A stretch of DNA of 16,435 bases. It comes from Candidatus Hydrogenedentota bacterium. Its GTDB lineage: Bacteria > Hydrogenedentota > Hydrogenedentia > Hydrogenedentales > SLHB01. Positions within the stretch are counted from its first letter, which is position 1; each line of letters begins with the position of its first letter. The translations under genes and the position numbers were made by a program. The notes below the pieces were generated by a model. The model had not been told where the DNA came from and did not search any database. It was given only the letters and a program-made list of their open reading frames with translations. The stretch is from positions 1 to 16,435 of the forward strand of contig DAOLNV010000102.1 of NCBI GenBank assembly GCA_035416745.1. Reading direction: 5' to 3'. Below, one piece after another: positions 14,504 through 16,435 of the stretch.

Positions 14504-14794
14504 TTAGAAATCATGTTGAAGCGGATGACCGTAGGTGAAGCGCACTTGAGGGATTCCATTGCGGGTGATGTAGGCGCGCGCGGTGACGGGCATGGTGCCG
14601 GTCCAGCCTACGGATTCGGGTTGGTGTTCGTCCCAGCGGTCTACTTCGATGACGCGTCCGTGGGCGAGGATGCGGTAGGTGATGCGCGTTTTAGCCTGTG
14701 GGCCGACTTGCGCACGCGAGCGTCCGATGATGGTCCCGTGGAGGTGAAGCCCTTCGTGTGTTGGCTGAGCCACTGTTTGATGCTTGCTAGGCAT
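14504..14794 (-). CDS. Overlapping 96-aa frame of the IS110 element
   Basis: This frame overlaps the recombinase 3' end by 154 bases in the -1 frame and then continues 137 bases past it. Its ATG is preceded by AAGGAG 10 bases upstream and GGAG 4 bases upstream. The sequence reads like a beta-rich protein (TRITYRILAHGRVIEVDRWD, then VTARAYITRNGIPQVRFTYG), unlike the Ser/Thr/Arg-rich recombinase tail encoded by the same bases. It could be a separate small protein, the C-terminal part of a -1 frameshift fusion (a run of five A at 14798-14794 follows the AAGGAG), or a piece of gene that the recombinase frame has run into. An OB-like fold is possible from the strand pattern but is only a guess. 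I know of no standard IS110 accessory protein of this kind. Confidence 0.5.
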   Translation of the reverse strand: MPSKHQTVAQPTHEGLHLHGTIIGRSRAQVGPQAKTRITYRILAHGRVIEVDRWDEHQPESVGWTGTMPVTARAYITRNGIPQVRFTYGHPLQHDF

Positions 14795-16146
14795 TTTTCT
14801 CCGACTCCTTTTTCACTGGCTAGGGTGGTCATGTAGGCGTTTACAACTTGGTTACTGGTATGCAGTTCGAGCGAAGACAGTATCTTGGTGAAACGTCCCA
14901 AGCCCATGTCCTGGATGGGAATGGAGGGCACGTCGGGAACGCGCCAGAAGTTGTATTTGTCGTAGCTGAAGGATTCCCCGGTGCGTTGGACGTGGTACAG
15001 GCTGGTGGCGAGGCGTCGTGCGACGGCGCCGCAGGCTTTGCGGAATCCGCCTTTGGGGTGGGATCGCATGAGTTTGTATCCCCAGCGTCCGAAGGGTTCG
15101 TTGCGTTTCTGGATGAGCTGTCCGGCGGCTTGCATGAGGGCGTGGTGCAGGGTCTTGTTGCCGCCGCGCCGGACGTGTTGGGCGACTTTGCCGGCGGATA
15201 TTTTGAGCGACGGGTCGCATCCGGCAAAGGCGGCGAGTGCTTTGGCGCTGGGGAAGCGGTGCACGGCGACGATTTCGGCCATCCACAACAGGGCGGTCAG
15301 CGGGCCGATGCCGGGCACAGTTTCCAGCAGGGGCATGAGTTGTTTTCCGGAGACGATTTCGCCCGTGCCGAGCACGAATTCGGTGTTGTGTGCGTGTCGG
15401 GTGGCTTGCCGGGTGAGTTCGGCCACGCGCTGTCGTTGGGCGTCGTATTCGGCGATGTGCTGCAGGAGCGTGCCGCGAACCTGTTCCGGCAGCGGCTGCG
15501 GGCACACGCCGGGCGCATCGGGCAGTTTTCCCGAGGCGAGGTCTTCGAGGATGGCCCGTCCGAAGCTCCCCATGACCTTGCCCAGCGTGCCGAACGTATG
15601 GCCAAAACGCAGGACGATGTTGTTCAGCCGGTTGGACAGCTGGGTCGCTCTGCGCTGGGCATTGCGTCGGTTGCCCAGCAGGACGCGCAACACCTGGATG
15701 GCGTCGTCGGGCACGAAGCTGGGCGGCCACAGTCCCGTGATGGCGTGATAGGCCAGCATACGGGCGTCCAGCACGTCCGTCTTGCGTTTCGAGGCCCCCG
15801 CCAGCATCGGGTTGATGATGCGCGGTTCTCCGCCGAAGGCGCGCACTACCGGGAGGTGATACGTGGATGTTGATTCCAGGACGTACCGCAACGGATCGGC
15901 GTGGACCCCGTGGACGCGGAGCAGATCGCAGCACCACTGGCGGGCCTCATTCAGCACGGGCCAGTCCGTGGCGAAATCGCGCTCGAAGCGCAAGAACCCC
16001 TCGTCTTTGCGAAGCAACAAGCAGACTTGGATAAAGCGACTGTGCGTATCGATGCCAATTCCATATTCAGCCATAAGCTGTTGGGGTTCTACAACGTCCG
16101 CGCGGGACGCAGTGAACAAATCTTCTATTCGGGCTTTCGGCGCCAT
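14641..16146 (-). CDS. IS110-family DEDD/serine recombinase (transposase)
   Basis: This 501-aa recombinase cuts and joins DNA at the element ends; in studied members it is guided by a bridge RNA from a non-coding end. The N-terminal RuvC-like domain shows D33 (GIDTHSRF), E91 (VLESTSTYH) and KTDVLDARMLA with D124 and D127, completing the DEDD set. A helix-rich middle (about 150-260) leads to the Tnp20 domain with helix-hairpin-helix VPGIGPLTA (277-285) and the catalytic-serine region SLKISAGKVAQ (S317 likely), then RRGGNKTLHHALMQAA. The usual length is 300-430 aa. The N-terminal 25 residues may be untranslated (next ATG 16074), and residues about 451-501 are low-complexity and shared with the 96-aa frame. 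No strong ribosome-binding site precedes either start (AAGGGA is 13 bases from 16146). Confidence 0.92.
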   Translation of the reverse strand: MAPKARIEDLFTASRADVVEPQQLMAEYGIGIDTHSRFIQVCLLLRKDEGFLRFERDFATDWPVLNEARQWCCDLLRVHGVHADPLRYVLESTSTYHLPVVRAFGGEPRIINPMLAGASKRKTDVLDARMLAYHAITGLWPPSFVPDDAIQVLRVLLGNRRNAQRRATQLSNRLNNIVLRFGHTFGTLGKVMGSFGRAILEDLASGKLPDAPGVCPQPLPEQVRGTLLQHIAEYDAQRQRVAELTRQATRHAHNTEFVLGTGEIVSGKQLMPLLETVPGIGPLTALLWMAEIVAVHRFPSAKALAAFAGCDPSLKISAGKVAQHVRRGGNKTLHHALMQAAGQLIQKRNEPFGRWGYKLMRSHPKGGFRKACGAVARRLATSLYHVQRTGESFSYDKYNFWRVPDVPSIPIQDMGLGRFTKILSSLELHTSNQVVNAYMTTLASEKGVGEKCLASIKQWLSQHTKGFTSTGPSSDARVRKSAHRLKRASPTASSPTDASSK

Positions 16147-16323
16147 GTCGTTATCGTCGTCCCTTATTGTCGCAACCTTTCGAACTGATGTCGCGCATCA
16201 ACGGAGTAAGACGCGATCTCTCGGCAAATATGCCTCTATGTATATACACGGCTCGTTGCCCTATTCTTTGCACGGAATGCAACGGATGCGCGTGAATACA
16301 GGGGGTTTCAACGAGGACGTTAT
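16147..16323 (-). ncRNA. Candidate IS110 bridge-RNA region
   Basis: In the IS110 group the non-coding stretch upstream of the recombinase encodes a bridge RNA with loops that recognise target and donor DNA. This gap lies in that place and has the right size. It is dense in dyads: TGATG/CATCA (16186-16200), GGCA/TGCC (16223-16234), the palindrome TGTATATACA (16239-16248), CGTTGC/GCAACG (16254-16259 with 16279-16284) and TTGCA/TGCAA (16268-16282). I cannot fold it or match loops to the target flanks by eye, and exact RNA ends are unknown. Confidence 0.35.
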
Positions 16324-16335
16324 GTGATCGGGTAC
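16324..16335. promoter_or_regulatory. Third operator-like site
   Basis: GTGATCGGGTAC matches operator O2 (GTAATCGGTTAC) at 10 of 12 positions, although it is less symmetric. It lies 58 bases before the prepilin ATG. It could be an original LacI site of the prepilin gene on the far side of the insertion, or coincidence. Confidence 0.25.
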
Positions 16336-16351
16336 GTTCGGTGCCCTAACC

Positions 16352-16374
16352 GAGCCTTACGTATATATAGGCTC
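16352..16374 (+). repeat. Hairpin upstream of prepilin gene
   Basis: GAGCCT (16352-16357) pairs with AGGCTC (16369-16374) around TACGTATATAT. The AT-rich loop could serve as a -10 region (TATATA) for the downstream gene; no good -35 is visible. The ribosome-binding site AAGGAG follows at 16381-16386. Confidence 0.35.
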
Positions 16375-16393
16375 TCATAGAAGGAGAGTAGCC

Positions 16394-16435
16394 ATGAACA
16401 AAAAAGGATTCACACTGATCGAGTTGCTCGTGGTC
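16394..16435 (+). CDS. Prepilin-type N-terminal cleavage/methylation protein, partial
   Basis: Only 14 codons are present before the window ends: MNKKGFTLIELLVV. This is the type IV prepilin signature: a short basic leader, cleavage after Gly5 by prepilin peptidase, methylation of the new N-terminal Phe, and Glu at +5 of the mature form, with the start of the hydrophobic helix. AAGGAG lies 7-8 bases before the ATG. In Planctomycetota, Hydrogenedentota and Lentisphaerota, such genes are very common, often encode DUF1559-type pseudopilins, and often adjoin LacI-type regulators (general knowledge from memory). The remainder is needed to name the family. Confidence 0.85.
   Translation, partial: MNKKGFTLIELLVV

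Larger units (their letters stand above)
14430..16304 (-). mobile_element. IS110-family insertion element (ends approximate)
   Basis: The element comprises the recombinase gene, an overlapping 96-aa frame and non-coding ends. IS110 elements often lack clear terminal inverted repeats and target duplications, so the borders are uncertain. The left border lies between O2 (14421) and the 96-aa stop (14504); the right one between about 16200 and 16393. CAGGGG occurs at 14424-14429 and 16299-16304 and could be the shared core at both ends, but a 6-bp match is expected by chance. A 9-bp inverted match (GGGCAACGA 14479-14487 with TCGTTGCCC 16253-16261) could be a subterminal repeat. The element lies between the LacI-controlled promoter and the prepilin gene. 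Confidence 0.6.

Noticed and set aside
14848..15873. Plus-strand open frame of 341 codons inside the IS110 element
   Set aside because: It is antisense to the recombinase with its complete catalytic set; the translation is Gly/Val/His-rich without motifs.
14424..16304. CAGGGG at both sides of the IS110 element as proof of its ends
   Set aside because: A 6-bp match between two stretches of this size is expected by chance; used only as a provisional border.
1..16435. CRISPR array, tRNA or rRNA genes, prophage or defence genes
   Set aside because: No spaced repeats, no cloverleaf or rRNA-like sequence and no such protein motifs were seen on either strand.

Overview
The window reads as bacterial chromosome of high GC content, with long open frames on both strands and wobble-GC codon use. 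No ribosomal RNA or other taxonomic marker is present, so the host is inferred only from gene style. Secreted TIM-barrel-like DUF4874/DUF4832 and sugar-isomerase-fold proteins, a LacI regulator beside a prepilin-type gene, a large exported protein with calcium-loop repeats, and PspF/PspA/PspC together suggest a Gram-negative-type bacterium of the Planctomycetota or Hydrogenedentota/Lentisphaerota sort. This is a guess from experience, not a search.

Region 1 (76-1495, minus strand) is a translationally coupled pair: a family 2 glycosyltransferase of the polyprenyl-phosphate type and a membrane protein made of two LAB_N (lipid-A-disaccharide synthase N-terminal) repeats, probably for glycolipid or envelope-glycan modification. 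A perfect 28-bp inverted repeat with a 49-nt loop (1519-1623) separates it from region 2 and carries the stop codon of the upstream regulator.

Region 2 (1620-4362) is a phage-shock (Psp) envelope-stress module. pspF is on the minus strand. Diverging from it is a canonical sigma-54 promoter (2835-2851) driving a PilZ-domain gene, pspA and pspC. Two candidate terminator hairpins close the operon.

Region 3 (4519-12842) holds mostly exported or membrane-anchored proteins: a 1073-aa multidomain surface protein, a small NTF2-fold lumazine-binding-like protein, a Tat-exported protein resembling the L-fucose/L-arabinose isomerase fold, and, on the minus strand, a DUF4874/DUF4832 protein and a membrane-anchored coiled-coil protein of unknown function.

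Region 4 (13077-16435) has a LacI-family repressor on the minus strand. Upstream are two near-identical operator palindromes 110 bp apart and a rightward promoter (TTGACA, 18-bp spacer, TAGGCT) whose start region is covered by the second operator. An IS110-family element now lies immediately downstream of that promoter. It encodes a DEDD/serine recombinase, an overlapping 96-aa frame with its own ribosome-binding site, and structured non-coding ends that could include a bridge RNA. Beyond it, the first 14 codons of a prepilin-type gene run off the window. The element appears to separate the LacI-controlled promoter from its probable target.

The observations most worth a second look are the PilZ gene inside the Psp operon, the IS110 element with its overlapping frame and candidate bridge RNA, and the inverted repeat next to pspF.
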